Numbered from the stretch's first letter, positions 39,929 through 50,275 are shown. The stretch is DNA of 64,000 nucleotides from Bacillus sp. NTK071 (GCF_017303315.1 NZ_JAFKOI010000003.1:1-64000); one strand, 5' to 3'. Program-made: numbers and translations. Notes: a model not told the origin generated them from the sequence alone.

Positions 39929-39963
39929 AGTATAACACAAAATAAACTGAATGAGCATTCAGT
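39929..39963 (-). promoter_or_regulatory. fadF promoter with FadR-like operator
   Basis: The palindrome ACTGAATG-AG-CATTCAGT at 39946-39963 resembles the FadR operators of Bacillus (TGAATG and CATTCA half-sites). On the minus strand it overlaps the expected -35 region of a promoter whose -10 is TATACT (39934-39929). This placement suits repression by the TetR protein of the operon. Confidence 0.6.
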
Positions 39964-40038
39964 CAGAGAAAAATTTTTACTTTTTTCTAATTTAGGACAA
40001 ACTATGACAACTAACTTGATTGATCGGAGGGACATGGA

Positions 40039-41226
40039 ATGGGATTCGTACTGGCACTCATACTAGCTATCATCATTTGGATCACGATTGATCTTATTCA
40101 GGGATCTAAGATAAGACATCATTCACCCCCTTCCGCCCAGTTAACCTTGAATGGAAATATTGAATTCATCGCAGATGGGGAAGACTTTTTTAAGATCTTG
40201 CTTGAGGATGTGGATAAGGCTGTTCAACATATTCATATGATGTTTTATATTTTTAGGGATGATGAAACCGGCATGAAATTCATTGAAGAGCTGTGCCGAA
40301 AAGCCTCAGAAGGTGTAAGTGTTTATTTACTTGCTGATTACGTTGGTAGCCATGGACTGAAGAAAACAACCATTGAACAATTGACATCTTGTGGTGTTCA
40401 TTTTTCTTTTTCTAGGAAAATTTATTTGCCATTCTTGTTCTCTTCTTTAAATAAGCGAAATCATCGTAAAATCACTATCATCGATGGGAAAATCGGATAC
40501 GTTGGTGGATTTAACGTTGGCGATGAATACGCAGGGAAGAAACCGAAGTTTGGGTATTGGAGAGACTATCATCTTCGCGTGACTGGAGAAGCAGTAATGG
40601 GACTTCAAAAGCAGTTTTTATTCGATTGGAAAGCAGATAACGCTCCATTACAAGTGGACGACTCTTTTTATCCACCTCTGCCAAAAGGTGAGACGGAGAT
40701 TAAATACCATATTACAAATGGGTTTGGGGTTAAAGAATCGTTTGCAGAATATATTAACAAGGCTACCGCCTCTATCATTATTGGTTCGCCCTATTTTATT
40801 CCTGGTGAGATGGTACAAAAAAGCCTTGTTGATGCGATCCAGCGAGGTGTGTCAGTTAAACTGATTCTTCCAATGAGAGCCGATCACCCCCTGGTTAAGG
40901 AAGCTTCTTACCGATATCTAGTCGAGCTAATTGAAGAAGGCGGCGAAGTTTATCAATATATGAACGGTTTCTATCACGCAAAAGTAATGGTCGTGGATAA
41001 TCAAATTTGCGATATTGGCACGGCAAATTTTGATCAGCGAAGTTTTCATATTAATGGTGAAATTAATTGCATCTTTCAAAGTAAAGAGGTTCTTGATCAG
41101 ATTATGGAAGTGATTAATCGTGATTTTATCCAATCAGAACGTCTTGATCTTGCACGTCTTAAAAAGAGAACAATAAGCAACAGGTTAATCAGTCCATTTG
41201 CCCGACTCTTAAGCCACTTCTTGTAG
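40039..41226 (+). CDS. ywjE: Cardiolipin synthase-like phospholipase D protein
   Basis: 395-residue membrane-anchored protein with one N-terminal transmembrane segment (about residues 2-18) and two HKD phospholipase D motifs: HRKITIIDGKIGYVGG and HAKVMVVDNQICDIGT. It likely joins phosphatidylglycerol molecules into cardiolipin. B. subtilis YwjE lies in the same position. GGAGG precedes the ATG. Divergent from fadF. Confidence 0.92.
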   Translation: MGFVLALILAIIIWITIDLIQGSKIRHHSPPSAQLTLNGNIEFIADGEDFFKILLEDVDKAVQHIHMMFYIFRDDETGMKFIEELCRKASEGVSVYLLADYVGSHGLKKTTIEQLTSCGVHFSFSRKIYLPFLFSSLNKRNHRKITIIDGKIGYVGGFNVGDEYAGKKPKFGYWRDYHLRVTGEAVMGLQKQFLFDWKADNAPLQVDDSFYPPLPKGETEIKYHITNGFGVKESFAEYINKATASIIIGSPYFIPGEMVQKSLVDAIQRGVSVKLILPMRADHPLVKEASYRYLVELIEEGGEVYQYMNGFYHAKVMVVDNQICDIGTANFDQRSFHINGEINCIFQSKEVLDQIMEVINRDFIQSERLDLARLKKRTISNRLISPFARLLSHFL

Positions 41227-41307
41227 TACGAATGTGTGGAGAGCCGTTTGGTTTTAGTGCTAGAGGGAATAAAACATCAGACACAACAGAGAAAGGAATG
41301 CCATGCT

Positions 41308-42264
41308 ATGCAACTGCGCTTCGGCTATGTTTCCAATGCGCTTGCTCTCTATGAAGCGTCACCCGCTAGAACGATGACGTTTGCAAGTTGGTCAAAGCTC
41401 TCAAAAGAGGAGAGGGAAACAAAGCTTCACTCGATTACAGATACAAATCTCACAAGTACTCTTAGAGCGCTTCATTATAATATTGCTCATGAAATCGAAT
41501 TATATCGCATGTCTTCTTCCATCGTTCCCCTTGCTACCCATCCAGAAGCAACGTGGGATTACATAACACCCTTTCGTGATAAATTTAAGGAAATTGGTGA
41601 TCTTGTTAAAAAGCATAAACTCCGCGTTAGCTTTCATCCGAATCAGTTTACGTTATTTACAAGTCCTAAACAACACGTAACAGACAATGCGATTGGTGAC
41701 CTTGATTATCATGTTGCCATGCTGCAAGCAATGGGACTTGATAAGCGTGCCATTACAAACATTCATATTGGTGGAGCATACGGGGATAAAGAGGAAACTC
41801 TCAAGCGCTTTCACATGAATTTCGATACCATTCCAGAACCAATTCGATCACACGTAACACTTGAAAACGATGATAAAACATACAACGCTTTAGAAACACT
41901 TGAGACGTGCGAACGGACAGGTGTTCCCTTCATATTTGATTACCATCATCATATGGCGAATCCAGGTGAAGGACTTCCTGAGAATTTTTTGGAGCGTGTT
42001 CACAAGACATGGCAATCTCATCACATACGACCTAAATACCACCTCTCATCACCTAAATCGGAAAAGGCTTACCGTAGCCACGCAGATTATGTAGATCATG
42101 AGTTTGCCCTTCCTTTTATTAAAATGTTGAAGGAGTACGGCGAAGACGCAGATATTATGATTGAGGCAAAGAAAAAAGACCTCGCAGCACTTAAACTAGT
42201 TGAAGATCTTTCAACAGTCCGCGGCGTCAAGCGTCTTAGTGGAGGGTCTCTTCTTTGGAAATAA
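41308..42264 (+). CDS. uvsE: UV damage endonuclease UvsE
   Basis: Nicks DNA 5' to UV photoproducts; a TIM-barrel metal enzyme. The product is 318 residues with RFGYVSNALAL at the N-terminus and metal-ligand stretches FHPNQFTLF, NIHIGGAYGDK, LENDDKTYN and FDYHHHMANP. The start at 41308 follows GAAAGGA; the frame opening at 41236 adds 24 residues without a ribosome site. As in B. subtilis (ywjD) it follows the cardiolipin synthase gene. Confidence 0.93.
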   Translation: MQLRFGYVSNALALYEASPARTMTFASWSKLSKEERETKLHSITDTNLTSTLRALHYNIAHEIELYRMSSSIVPLATHPEATWDYITPFRDKFKEIGDLVKKHKLRVSFHPNQFTLFTSPKQHVTDNAIGDLDYHVAMLQAMGLDKRAITNIHIGGAYGDKEETLKRFHMNFDTIPEPIRSHVTLENDDKTYNALETLETCERTGVPFIFDYHHHMANPGEGLPENFLERVHKTWQSHHIRPKYHLSSPKSEKAYRSHADYVDHEFALPFIKMLKEYGEDADIMIEAKKKDLAALKLVEDLSTVRGVKRLSGGSLLWK

Positions 42265-42273
42265 GTCACCAAC

Positions 42274-42444
42274 TTAAAGGGACAGAAATCCCGAAAGCCA
42301 ATCATAAGCTTTAAACCCGAGATAGATTCCAATGATCCCTGCAATACCAGCAAAGGCTGGAGGCGCTGGGATCGGTAGCTTTAAAAAAGCAAAAACCAAG
42401 CCAACAATAAATCCGGTTAATGTTGCAATCAAAATCGTCTTCAT
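42274..42444 (-). CDS. XapX-domain small membrane protein
   Basis: A 56-residue frame with a good ribosome site (AAAGGGG). It begins MKTILIATLTGFIVGLVF, continues KLPIPAPPAFAGIAGIIG and ends at a TAA at 42274. The PxPxPPAxAGxxGIxG pattern between two membrane segments is that of the XapX (DUF1427) family, whose function is unknown. It lies convergent to uvsE with nine bases between the stops. It is under 60 codons and easy to overlook. Confidence 0.85.
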   Translation of the reverse strand: MKTILIATLTGFIVGLVFAFLKLPIPAPPAFAGIAGIIGIYLGFKAYDWLSGFLSL

Positions 42445-42492
42445 TAAATCGCCCCTTTCTTAAAGTATGACCGAATAAGGAAATGACTATAA

Positions 42493-42650
42493 AAAGCTTT
42501 TCATAATTACGTTATAGTAGTTGGGAGCGATTTCCGCTCCTGTGGGACCCGTCCCGCTAGTCCCGCAGGAGTCGAGCTCCTTCCGCTTCAATCGGCTAAG
42601 TGTGTGCTTTTCTAACACCTCACAAAACATCAATCTTTTATAAAGAAAAG
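42493..42650 (+). repeat. Family-1 repeat, copy 8 (core partly deleted)
   Basis: TTTCCGCTCC is joined straight to TGTGGGACCCGTCCCGC, so the left arm and inner hairpin are missing, while the right half (GTCGAGCTCCTTCCGCTTC) and the right flank remain. It lies between the XapX gene and argS. Confidence 0.8.
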
Positions 42651-42660
42651 CGATAGAGAA

Positions 42661-42700
42661 TCTAGTTACTGCAGCTAGAACTTAAAAGCGGAAGTGACCG
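42661..42700 (+). repeat. Family-3 repeat, copy 2 (remnant)
   Basis: GCAGCTAGAACTTAAAAGCG followed by GAAGTGACC matches the end-to-start junction seen in the other family-3 copies. The hairpin body is absent. Confidence 0.5.
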
Positions 42701-42703
42701 AAT

Positions 42704-42737
42704 AAAACCCCCTGCTGCTCGTGCAACAGGGGGTTTT
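42704..42737. terminator. Terminator of argS
   Basis: AAAACCCCCTG and CAGGGGGTTTT form an 11-base-pair stem, with T residues on the argS side. Confidence 0.9.
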
Positions 42738-42741
42738 TCGT

Positions 42742-44403
42742 TTACATTTTTTCTGGTGCTGTTACGCCAATAATTTCTAGTGTATTTTTAATTGTTTGGC
42801 GCACGGCTTTCATAAGTTTGAAACGTGCTGCACTTTTTGCAAGATCCTCAGAATCAAGCACGCGTTCAGCGTTGTAGAAGCTGTGCAGTGCTGCAGCAAG
42901 TTCGAATGCATAGTTTGTAATGCGGTGCGTCATACGCTTATCCGCTGCTTCAGAGATTGCTTCAGGAAGCTCTCCAAGCTTCTTCAGAAGATCCATTTCT
43001 TTCTCAGATGTAATTAGAGAAAGGTCTGCATCATCTGTTAAGCCCATCTCTTCCCCTTGACGAAGGATGCTACATACGCGAGCATGTGCGTACTGCACGT
43101 AATAAACAGGGTTTTCATTTGAACGTGATACGGCAAGGTCCATATCAAAATCAAGATGGGAGTCTGAACTTCTCATTGAGAAGAAATAACGCATTGCGTC
43201 AATGCCCACTTCGTCCATCAATTCACGAAGGGTAACAGCTTTCCCTGTTCTCTTACTCATCTTCATTTTCTCGCCATCTTTAAACAGGTTAACCATTTGA
43301 ATGATTTCAACTTCAAGCTGCTCACGCTTGTATCCTAGAGCTTCAATAGCCGCTTTCATTCTTGGGATGTACCCGTGATGGTCAGCGCCCCAAATGTTGA
43401 TCAGCTTATCAAATCCACGAGAAAGCTTATCCTGGTGATACGCGATATCTGGTGTTAGATACGTATATGAACCATCGCCTTTGATGAGTACGCGGTCTTT
43501 ATCATCGCCGTAAGTTGTTGATCGGAACCACGTTGCGCCGTCCTGATCAAACGTCTCACCACGGTCTTTCAGTTTCGCAAGGACATCATCAATTTTACTT
43601 GACGCGTAAAGGGATGTTTCAGAGAACCAAACGTCGAATTCAACGCCAAATTCCTTCAAATCTTTTTTGAGCTTCTCAAGCTCACGCTCAAGACCATATT
43701 CGCGGAAATAAGCATAACGCTCTTTATCATCAAGTTGAAGTAAGCGATCGCCTTCCTTTTCAACAAGATCTTTACCGAATTGAACAATATCCTGCCCTTG
43801 ATAGCCGTCTTCAGGCATGTCCTTTTCTTTTCCTAGCGCCTGCATGTAACGCGCTTCTAAAGAAACGGTTAGATTATGAATTTGGTTCCCAGCATCGTTA
43901 ATGTAATATTCGCGTGATACATCATACCCAGCGCGATCCAGAATGTTACAAAGCGTATCTCCAACAGCCGCTCCACGTGCATGTCCTAAATGCAAGCTAC
44001 CTGTTGGGTTCGCTGATACAAACTCCACCTGAATCTTCTCATTACGATTTGCTGATCGTCCGTACGCATTGCCATGATCAAGAATCGTTGGAATGAGTTC
44101 TGTTAGATAAGCTGTATCCATGAAAAAGTTAATAAACCCTGGTCCAGCAATATCAATTTGCTTAATGCCAGCTTTTTGCATATCAAGGTTCGCTTTCAAA
44201 TCCTCAGCAATCGCACGTGGGGCTTTCTTTGCAATTCGCGCAAGCTGCATTGCCATATTCGTCGCATAGTCACCGTGCGCCTTATCTTTTGGTGATTCTA
44301 GAATAACTTCTGGAATCTCACTTTCTGATGCAAGATTCGCCTTCAGGACGGCCTGCTTAATTTCTTCTTTTAACTGCTCTTTCTTTTGTTCAACACTATT
44401 CAT
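42742..44403 (-). CDS. argS: Arginyl-tRNA synthetase
   Basis: Class I synthetase charging tRNA-Arg. The 553-residue product has the HIGH-type motif in [16 protein letters not shown], the N-terminal Add-1 domain, a KMSKR-type motif within [14 protein letters not shown] and the DALR anticodon-binding domain at the C-terminus. Its ATG overlaps the stop codon of the DUF1934 gene, as in B. subtilis (ywiB-argS). No T-box leader was found. Confidence 0.98.
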   Translation of the reverse strand: MNSVEQKKEQLKEEIKQAVLKANLASESEIPEVILESPKDKAHGDYATNMAMQLARIAKKAPRAIAEDLKANLDMQKAGIKQIDIAGPGFINFFMDTAYLTELIPTILDHGNAYGRSANRNEKIQVEFVSANPTGSLHLGHARGAAVGDTLCNILDRAGYDVSREYYINDAGNQIHNLTVSLEARYMQALGKEKDMPEDGYQGQDIVQFGKDLVEKEGDRLLQLDDKERYAYFREYGLERELEKLKKDLKEFGVEFDVWFSETSLYASSKIDDVLAKLKDRGETFDQDGATWFRSTTYGDDKDRVLIKGDGSYTYLTPDIAYHQDKLSRGFDKLINIWGADHHGYIPRMKAAIEALGYKREQLEVEIIQMVNLFKDGEKMKMSKRTGKAVTLRELMDEVGIDAMRYFFSMRSSDSHLDFDMDLAVSRSNENPVYYVQYAHARVCSILRQGEEMGLTDDADLSLITSEKEMDLLKKLGELPEAISEAADKRMTHRITNYAFELAAALHSFYNAERVLDSEDLAKSAARFKLMKAVRQTIKNTLEIIGVTAPEKM

Positions 44404-44825
44404 TGACTTGCTCCTTTCCAGGTTAGCGTCAGTTCATGCCGCTGTGTTTCATCTTCTTCAAGGTATAGTAAATAGCGAAGCGTCAGACGTCCTTTGTTCT
44501 TCTCACGATCCACTAGCTGTTCAATACGTTCTGTTCGTATTTGCATCGGCATTGATCCGAAAGGCGTTTTATAAAGAGACTCTGATACATGGCCAGGTGC
44601 AAACTGTTGGCGCATCGAGAGAGCTCCCCTGCGAATGACCGTCACTTGTTCTTTATCTATTTTAACAGTTGTTGAAACCTTACCAATTTCAAGGTCCTCT
44701 TCATAACGTATATAAAGTGCCTCTCCCTTTTCAACAATGCTTCCGTTCACTGTTTGTTTCGATGAATCTTTCTGATTCCCAGACTCTATTCGGGAATCGA
44801 TCTTTAATTCAATCTCACTACTCAT
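44400..44825 (-). CDS. ywiB: DUF1934 family beta-barrel protein YwiB
   Basis: 141-residue soluble protein of the YwiB/DUF1934 family, a lipocalin-like beta barrel of unknown function. Typical stretches are [28 protein letters not shown] and a C-terminal [13 protein letters not shown]. It overlaps argS by four bases (ATGA) and is translationally coupled to it. Confidence 0.9.
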   Translation of the reverse strand: MSSEIELKIDSRIESGNQKDSSKQTVNGSIVEKGEALYIRYEEDLEIGKVSTTVKIDKEQVTVIRRGALSMRQQFAPGHVSESLYKTPFGSMPMQIRTERIEQLVDREKNKGRLTLRYLLYLEEDETQRHELTLTWKGASQ

Positions 44826-44865
44826 TCTTTCACGTCCTAACTAAAGCTTTAACTTTCTTATTATA

Positions 44866-45028
44866 AGAAAAGCGTAGGCGGCTTGTCCACCCCCGACAAG
44901 CTTAAGGCGGGTCTCAGTGTGACGCTTTTTGTCACAATGAGAATCGACTTAAGACCTCGAGGGGGTAGCCGCCGGAGCTAGATCAAGAAAAGCGCAGGTG
45001 GGTTGTCCACCCCCGACAAACTTAGGGC
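44866..45028 (+). repeat. Family-3 repeat, copy 3, with truncated tandem second copy
   Basis: GGCGGCT (44877-44883) pairs with AGCCGCC (44967-44973); inside, CCCCC pairs with GGGGG, CTTAAG with CTTAAG, and TCTCAGTGTGAC with GTCACAATGAGA (one mismatch). GAGCTAGATCA ends the element and AGAAAAGCGCAGGTGG starts a second, truncated copy from about 44987. Confidence 0.75.
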
Positions 45029-45077
45029 TTCAGTAATAAATGAATTAGACCACAGAAGTATATCCCTACTCTTCCAA

Positions 45078-45113
45078 TAAAAAAGAGACTGTATTCAAAA
45101 TGAATACAGCCTC
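45078..45113 (-). terminator. Terminator of speE-speB
   Basis: On the minus strand GAGGCTGTATTC, five-base loop, GAATACAGTCTC (one wobble pair) and a run of T residues. Confidence 0.88.
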
Positions 45114-45122
45114 AGAACAATT

Positions 45123-46007
45123 TTATTTCTTGTCTGTCCAGCCTAGTAGCATCTCACGGATAAATTTACTTGCCGCGATTGGCGTCTGTTCAGATGGATC
45201 ATAAGCAGGTGCAACCTCTACTAGGTCAGCACCAACCACGTTCAAACCTGAGTTTGAAATGGCTGAGATAGCCTCAAGAAGCTCTTTAGACGTAATGCCG
45301 CCAGCTTCTGCTGTGCCTGTCCCAGGCGCATGCGCCGGATCAAGAACATCAATGTCGATTGTCACATACACGTTGCGTCCTTCAAGCGATGGAAGAACCT
45401 CTTTTAGCGGCTCTGCCACTTCGAATTTATGCATATGCATGCCGGACTCATAAGCGAACTGGAATTCTTCACGCATCCCAGAGCGAATTCCGAACGAGTA
45501 CACATTCTCAGCACCAATTAACCCACAAATTTTACGAACTGGTGTGGAATGAGACAGCGGTTCCCCTTCATATTCCTCACGAAGATCCGCATGTGCATCA
45601 ATATGGATGACGGCAAGATCATCATACTTTTTATGAAAAGCTTTAAGGATTGGCCACGTAACAAGGTGTTCGCCACCCATTCCAAGTGGAAACTTACCAG
45701 CTTCAAGTAATGAATCAATATATTCTTCAATCATATCAATGCTCCGCTTGGGGTTACCGAATGGAAGTGGAATATCGCCCGCATCGAAATAGCGAATCTC
45801 TTCAAGATGACGATCTGCATACGGGCTATATTCCTCAAGTCCAAGTGAAGCTTCGCGAATACGTCCCGGACCAAAACGAGAGCCAGGACGGAAGCTTACT
45901 GTCCAGTCCATGGGCATGCCATAGATGACAACGTTACTGTCCTCAAAAGAAGGATTGCTTAGAATAAAAACATTACCTGAATAAGCTTCATCGAATTTCA
46001 TGCTCAT
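45123..46007 (-). CDS. speB: Agmatinase
   Basis: Hydrolyses agmatine to putrescine and urea; a dimanganese ureohydrolase. The 294-residue product has the metal motifs GGEHLVTWP, HIDAHADLREEY and TIDIDVLDPAHAPGTG, all complete. It begins right after the speE stop codon, so the two are coupled: SpeB supplies putrescine and SpeE turns it into spermidine. Confidence 0.97.
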   Translation of the reverse strand: MSMKFDEAYSGNVFILSNPSFEDSNVVIYGMPMDWTVSFRPGSRFGPGRIREASLGLEEYSPYADRHLEEIRYFDAGDIPLPFGNPKRSIDMIEEYIDSLLEAGKFPLGMGGEHLVTWPILKAFHKKYDDLAVIHIDAHADLREEYEGEPLSHSTPVRKICGLIGAENVYSFGIRSGMREEFQFAYESGMHMHKFEVAEPLKEVLPSLEGRNVYVTIDIDVLDPAHAPGTGTAEAGGITSKELLEAISAISNSGLNVVGADLVEVAPAYDPSEQTPIAASKFIREMLLGWTDKK

Positions 46008-46008
46008 C

Positions 46009-46836
46009 TTATTTCACTAGATCCTGTACGAATTTAGGAAGCGCGAAGCATGCAGTGTGAAGCTCTTTTGTATAATACTTTGTATCAATTTCATGGAAGC
46101 GACTTTCAGGGACCTCAAGCGGATCATTCTGTTTGGAACCGATTGTGAACGTCCAAAGACCACTTGGGTATGTTGGAATGTTCGCTGTATAAACGCGAGT
46201 AATCGGGAAGATTTCTCTCACATCACTTGATACTTGAGAGATCAAATCGGCTTTGAACCAAGGATTGTCCGTTTGTGCCACGAAAATACCGTCTTCCTTT
46301 AGTGCTTTTGAGATCCCTTCATAGAAGCCGCGCTCAAAAAGCTTAGCAGCAGGTCCAACTGGTTCTGTGGAATCAACCATGATTACGTCGTATTCCCCTT
46401 CACTCTTTGCAATGTGCATAAAGCCGTCATCTACAAGCACTTCAACGCGCTCATCTTCAAGAGCTCCTGCAATGGAAGGAAGGTATTTCTTAGAGTATTC
46501 AATGACTTTGCCATCAATTTCAACAAGCGTTGCTTTTTCAACAGATGGATGCTTTAATACTTCGCGAATAACACCACCGTCACCGCCACCAACAACAAGA
46601 ACATGTTTTGGATTAGGGTGTGTGAAAAGAGGTACGTGTGCAACCATTTCGTGATAGACGAACTCATCTTTCTCAGTTGTCATAACCATGCCATCAAGGA
46701 CGAGCATGTTTCCGAATTCTTCTGTTTCAATCATATCTAGACGCTGAAAATCAGTTTGCTCTGTATGCAGCGTTTGTTTAATTTTAGCTGTAATACCGAA
46801 GCGTTCTGTTTGTTTTTCTGTATACCATAATTCCAT
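46009..46836 (-). CDS. speE: Spermidine synthase
   Basis: Transfers an aminopropyl group from decarboxylated S-adenosylmethionine to putrescine. The 275-residue product has [33 protein letters not shown] and the catalytic Asp region [12 protein letters not shown]. Upstream of speB in one operon, as in B. subtilis. Confidence 0.97.
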   Translation of the reverse strand: MELWYTEKQTERFGITAKIKQTLHTEQTDFQRLDMIETEEFGNMLVLDGMVMTTEKDEFVYHEMVAHVPLFTHPNPKHVLVVGGGDGGVIREVLKHPSVEKATLVEIDGKVIEYSKKYLPSIAGALEDERVEVLVDDGFMHIAKSEGEYDVIMVDSTEPVGPAAKLFERGFYEGISKALKEDGIFVAQTDNPWFKADLISQVSSDVREIFPITRVYTANIPTYPSGLWTFTIGSKQNDPLEVPESRFHEIDTKYYTKELHTACFALPKFVQDLVK

Positions 46837-46994
46837 TTAAACCACTCCTCTATTTCAATCTGCTCTACTTCTCCGTTCCCGAATCACATTCGTCCAAACA
46901 GGATTAGTATATTGCAAAAGAATCTATCTAAACAAAGCACAAGAAAAGTATAGTCGACTCGCGATAAAAAGCAAGAGAAATTTATATATTCATT

Positions 46995-47217
46995 TAAAAT
47001 GGGAAACGTCTACCTATAAGAGTAGTGGTTGATTTCCGCTACAGGTGCTCGCTTTCCGCGGGGCGGGCGGTGAGCCTCCTCGTCGCTTACGCTCCTGTGG
47101 GGTCTCACCTGTCCCACTAGTCCCGCAGGAGTCGAGCACCTTTCGCTCCAATCAACTATGATGTGTAGATCTTTATACAAAACCTCTTTCAAAAACAAAA
47201 AAATATTAGAAAAGGAT
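46995..47217 (+). repeat. Family-1 repeat, copy 9 (full core)
   Basis: AGGTGCTCG (47043-47051) pairs with CGAGCACCT (47133-47141) around the full inner hairpin. The right flank (CTTTCAAAAACAAAAAAATA) runs into TTAGAAAAGGATC, which contains the stop codon and last codons of uppP. Confidence 0.85.
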
Positions 47218-47988
47218 CATCCACACAAAAAGAGCCAGCACGAATCGATAGATGGCAAACGGGATTAAGCGGACGCGTTCGATAAATTTTATGAACGTTA
47301 CAATAGCTAAAAGCGCTACGAAGAAGGCTGTGAGGAACCCTGTCGCGAATAAAGGGATATCGGACACAGCTAAGTATTGATAGCTTTTCAACAAATCATA
47401 TCCGCTTGCGGCAACCATCATTGGTACAGCTAGTATAAATGAGAACTCTGCAGCTGTTTTGTGGTTTGTACCAAGTAAAACGCCACCAGAGATTGTTGCA
47501 CCTGATCGGGAGAAACCTGGCCAAAGGGCAAGGCATTGAAACAGACCAATCGAGAAGGCTTGACGCAAGGTTAGATCGTCAAGACTTGAGCTAGTTGGTG
47601 GACGCTGCTTTAGATCAGCTACAATCATTAGCACACCACCAATTACTAACCCAATGACAACAGTATATGGTGAGAATAAGTAGGTTTTAATAAGTCCATG
47701 AAGAAGAAAGCCAGCCACTACGGCGGGAATCATCCCGAGTATAAGGTGTGCGAGTGACAAACCACCTTGCTTTTTACCTGGAGATAGCAGATCAATAAAC
47801 CTCTTCCGATACATGACAACAACAGCAAGAATTGACCCCAGTTGAATCACAATCTCAAACGTTTTAGCCCTTTCACCTGTGAAATCCAACCAGTATCCAG
47901 TCAAAATAAGATGACCTGTTGATGATACGGGTAGAAATTCAGTTACCCCTTCAACAATACCTAGAATAATCGCAATGATCATTTCCAT
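47206..47988 (-). CDS. uppP: Undecaprenyl-diphosphatase
   Basis: Recycles the lipid carrier for cell-wall synthesis (BacA type). The 260-residue product has about eight membrane segments and the family motifs [15 protein letters not shown] and [13 protein letters not shown]. The start at 47988 is eight bases from AGGGGAG; the longer frame to 48030 is not supported. The last three codons and the stop lie inside the end of a family-1 repeat. Divergent from pbpG. Confidence 0.95.
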   Translation of the reverse strand: MEMIIAIILGIVEGVTEFLPVSSTGHLILTGYWLDFTGERAKTFEIVIQLGSILAVVVMYRKRFIDLLSPGKKQGGLSLAHLILGMIPAVVAGFLLHGLIKTYLFSPYTVVIGLVIGGVLMIVADLKQRPPTSSSLDDLTLRQAFSIGLFQCLALWPGFSRSGATISGGVLLGTNHKTAAEFSFILAVPMMVAASGYDLLKSYQYLAVSDIPLFATGFLTAFFVALLAIVTFIKFIERVRLIPFAIYRFVLALFVWMILF

Positions 47989-48215
47989 TATCGTCTCTCC
48001 CCTAGCGCAAAATAATAATAAGTATCCCACATTCTTCTTGCAATAAGAATCCTACTAACAAAATAAAAGTAAGCTTACGGTTTCTCTTACTTCATCCTAT
48101 TCACAAATTGGACAAATATATTTCTCTACTGGTTGGAAGTTTATCTATTTAAGCGTTTAAGAGTTTCTAGATTGTCACATACTAGATTTAAAACGACGAA
48201 TGTGGGGTGAACCAC

Positions 48216-50273
48216 ATGAAATGGCTTAAGGAAGAGCGATTCCAGTATTGGAGACGCTGGGGAATGCTTCTTGGTAGGCTTATGATAATCGGTATTGTGT
48301 TGCTCGGGGTTTCATTCGGGTCTCTTTATTTGCTAGCTGTTGTCATTGGCGCTCCCGAAATTCAGGTGCCACAAACAACGATTTATTATGATTACGATAA
48401 AAACGTTATAGATGAAAGCAATAAAGAAGGACAGAATCGTTATTGGGTTAAACTTGATGACATTTCACCTAACGTGATTGACGCGACAATAGCAATTGAA
48501 GATCGGAATTTCTATACTCATTCTGGTTTTGATTTTAAACGAATTGGCGGTGCGATCCTAGCTGACCTTAAAGCGATGGCCAAAGTTCAAGGCGCTAGCA
48601 CAATTACACAGCAATACGCGCGTAATCTTTTTCTTGAGCATGATAAAACGTGGAAACGGAAAGTTGTAGAAGCTTTCTACGCTTACCGTCTTGAGGTTCA
48701 TTACTCCAAGAAAGAGATTCTAGAAGGTTATTTAAATACCATTTATTATGGTCACGGCTCCTATGGGATTGAATCGGCTGCAAGAACTTATTTCGGTAAA
48801 TCAGCTCAAGATCTTACGCTCGCAGAAGCAGCGATGCTTGCTGGTGTTCCAAAAGGTCCCGGTTATTACTCACCTTATGCAAATGCAGAACGCGCAAAGA
48901 ATCGTCAAGAAACAGTGCTTGACGCAATGGTAGCGAATCATTCATTAGATCAAGCTGAAGCACAGCAAGCTTTGCTAGAAAACATGGCATTGCAGACGTT
49001 TAGTGAAGAAACCGAGCCAGAAATAGCTCCTTATTTTGCAGCAGAAGTGAAAAAAGAACTTAAATCAAAGCTAGCACTTGATGAGCGGGTAATTGATCAA
49101 GGTGGCCTTCACGTCTATACGACGCTTGATGCAGATATGCAAAAAAAGGCGGATTACTGGGTTGCATCAAGTATTGATAAAGACAGTGACATTCAAGCAG
49201 CTCTTGTAGCGATGGAGCCAACAACCGGTGCAGTAAAAGCACTAATTGGTGGACGGAATTACGAAGAAAGTAAATTTGATCGCGCAACAATGGCAAAGCG
49301 GACACCAGGCTCGACTTTTAAACCGCTCCTATATTATGCGGCTGTCAAAAATGGGTTTACACCATCTACCCTAGTTCGTAGCGAACCAACAACGTTCTAC
49401 TATGATAATGATAAAGAAACATACTCACCTCATAATTATGGAGATGCGTATGCAAACGATGAAATCACCCTTGCTCAAGCGTTAGCGCTCTCAGACAATA
49501 TTGTGGCCGTGAAAACACATATGTTTCTAGAAGAAAAAACGCTTGTGAAGACAGCAAAAGACTTCGGAATCAAGAGTAAGCTCTCTCCTATTCCGTCACT
49601 AGCACTTGGGACAAAGCCCGTCGGCATGATGGAAATGGCTGATGCCTACAGCATGCTTGCGAATGGAGGGAAGAGTGTTACACCGTACTATATCGAGAAA
49701 GTAACGGACCGAGATGGGAAAGTTATTTATCAACATGCTTCTGAATCTGAGCTCGTTTTGGATCCAGCAGTTGCCTTCGTCACAACAGATATGATGACAG
49801 GAATTTTCGATGAATCATTAAACGACTATACACGTGTAACTGGTTCAGGAATTGATCATTTGCTAACACGTCCAGCAGCAGCCAAAACAGGTACGACCTC
49901 AACCGATAGCTGGATGGTTGGTTTCACACCGCAACTTACCGCTGCTGTATGGGTTGGATATGATAAAGGTGAAAAGTTAAATTATCGGAATGACGGTTTA
50001 TATGCAAAAAAGATCTGGGCAAATTTCATTGAGGATGCACTAAAGGGAGAAGAAGTTCTTGATTTCGAACCTCCTAAAAATGTCATTGCTGTGGATATTG
50101 ACCCGCAAACTGGTTTACTCGCAAGTGAAAATTGCCCAACCAAACGTCTAACTTATTATATAGAAGGAACCGAACCACACGAGCACTGTGCAGATCATCC
50201 AGGAGGAACTACTGAAGAAGGTAGAAAAAGCCACAAAGGGCTTCTCGATCGGTTCTTCCATTGGATTAGATAG
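48216..50273 (+). CDS. pbpG: Class A penicillin-binding protein (PbpG/PBP2d-like)
   Basis: Two-domain peptidoglycan synthase of about 685 residues. It has one N-terminal membrane anchor (about 20-48), a glycosyltransferase domain with EDRNFYTHSGFD and QGASTITQQYARN, and a transpeptidase domain with the serine in PGSTFKPLL, SDN and KTGTT. In B. subtilis pbpG is made in the forespore and helps spore cortex and germ-cell-wall synthesis; position and sequence fit. The ATG at 48216 was chosen over GTG at 48207, because GTGGGG is eight bases upstream. Confidence 0.93.
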   Translation: MKWLKEERFQYWRRWGMLLGRLMIIGIVLLGVSFGSLYLLAVVIGAPEIQVPQTTIYYDYDKNVIDESNKEGQNRYWVKLDDISPNVIDATIAIEDRNFYTHSGFDFKRIGGAILADLKAMAKVQGASTITQQYARNLFLEHDKTWKRKVVEAFYAYRLEVHYSKKEILEGYLNTIYYGHGSYGIESAARTYFGKSAQDLTLAEAAMLAGVPKGPGYYSPYANAERAKNRQETVLDAMVANHSLDQAEAQQALLENMALQTFSEETEPEIAPYFAAEVKKELKSKLALDERVIDQGGLHVYTTLDADMQKKADYWVASSIDKDSDIQAALVAMEPTTGAVKALIGGRNYEESKFDRATMAKRTPGSTFKPLLYYAAVKNGFTPSTLVRSEPTTFYYDNDKETYSPHNYGDAYANDEITLAQALALSDNIVAVKTHMFLEEKTLVKTAKDFGIKSKLSPIPSLALGTKPVGMMEMADAYSMLANGGKSVTPYYIEKVTDRDGKVIYQHASESELVLDPAVAFVTTDMMTGIFDESLNDYTRVTGSGIDHLLTRPAAAKTGTTSTDSWMVGFTPQLTAAVWVGYDKGEKLNYRNDGLYAKKIWANFIEDALKGEEVLDFEPPKNVIAVDIDPQTGLLASENCPTKRLTYYIEGTEPHEHCADHPGGTTEEGRKSHKGLLDRFFHWIR

Positions 50274-50275
50274 TC

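Noticed and set aside
44826-45122. T-box leader for ywiB-argS
   Set aside because: No T-box AGGGTGG-ACCGCG or specifier stem; the gap is filled by a family-3 repeat.
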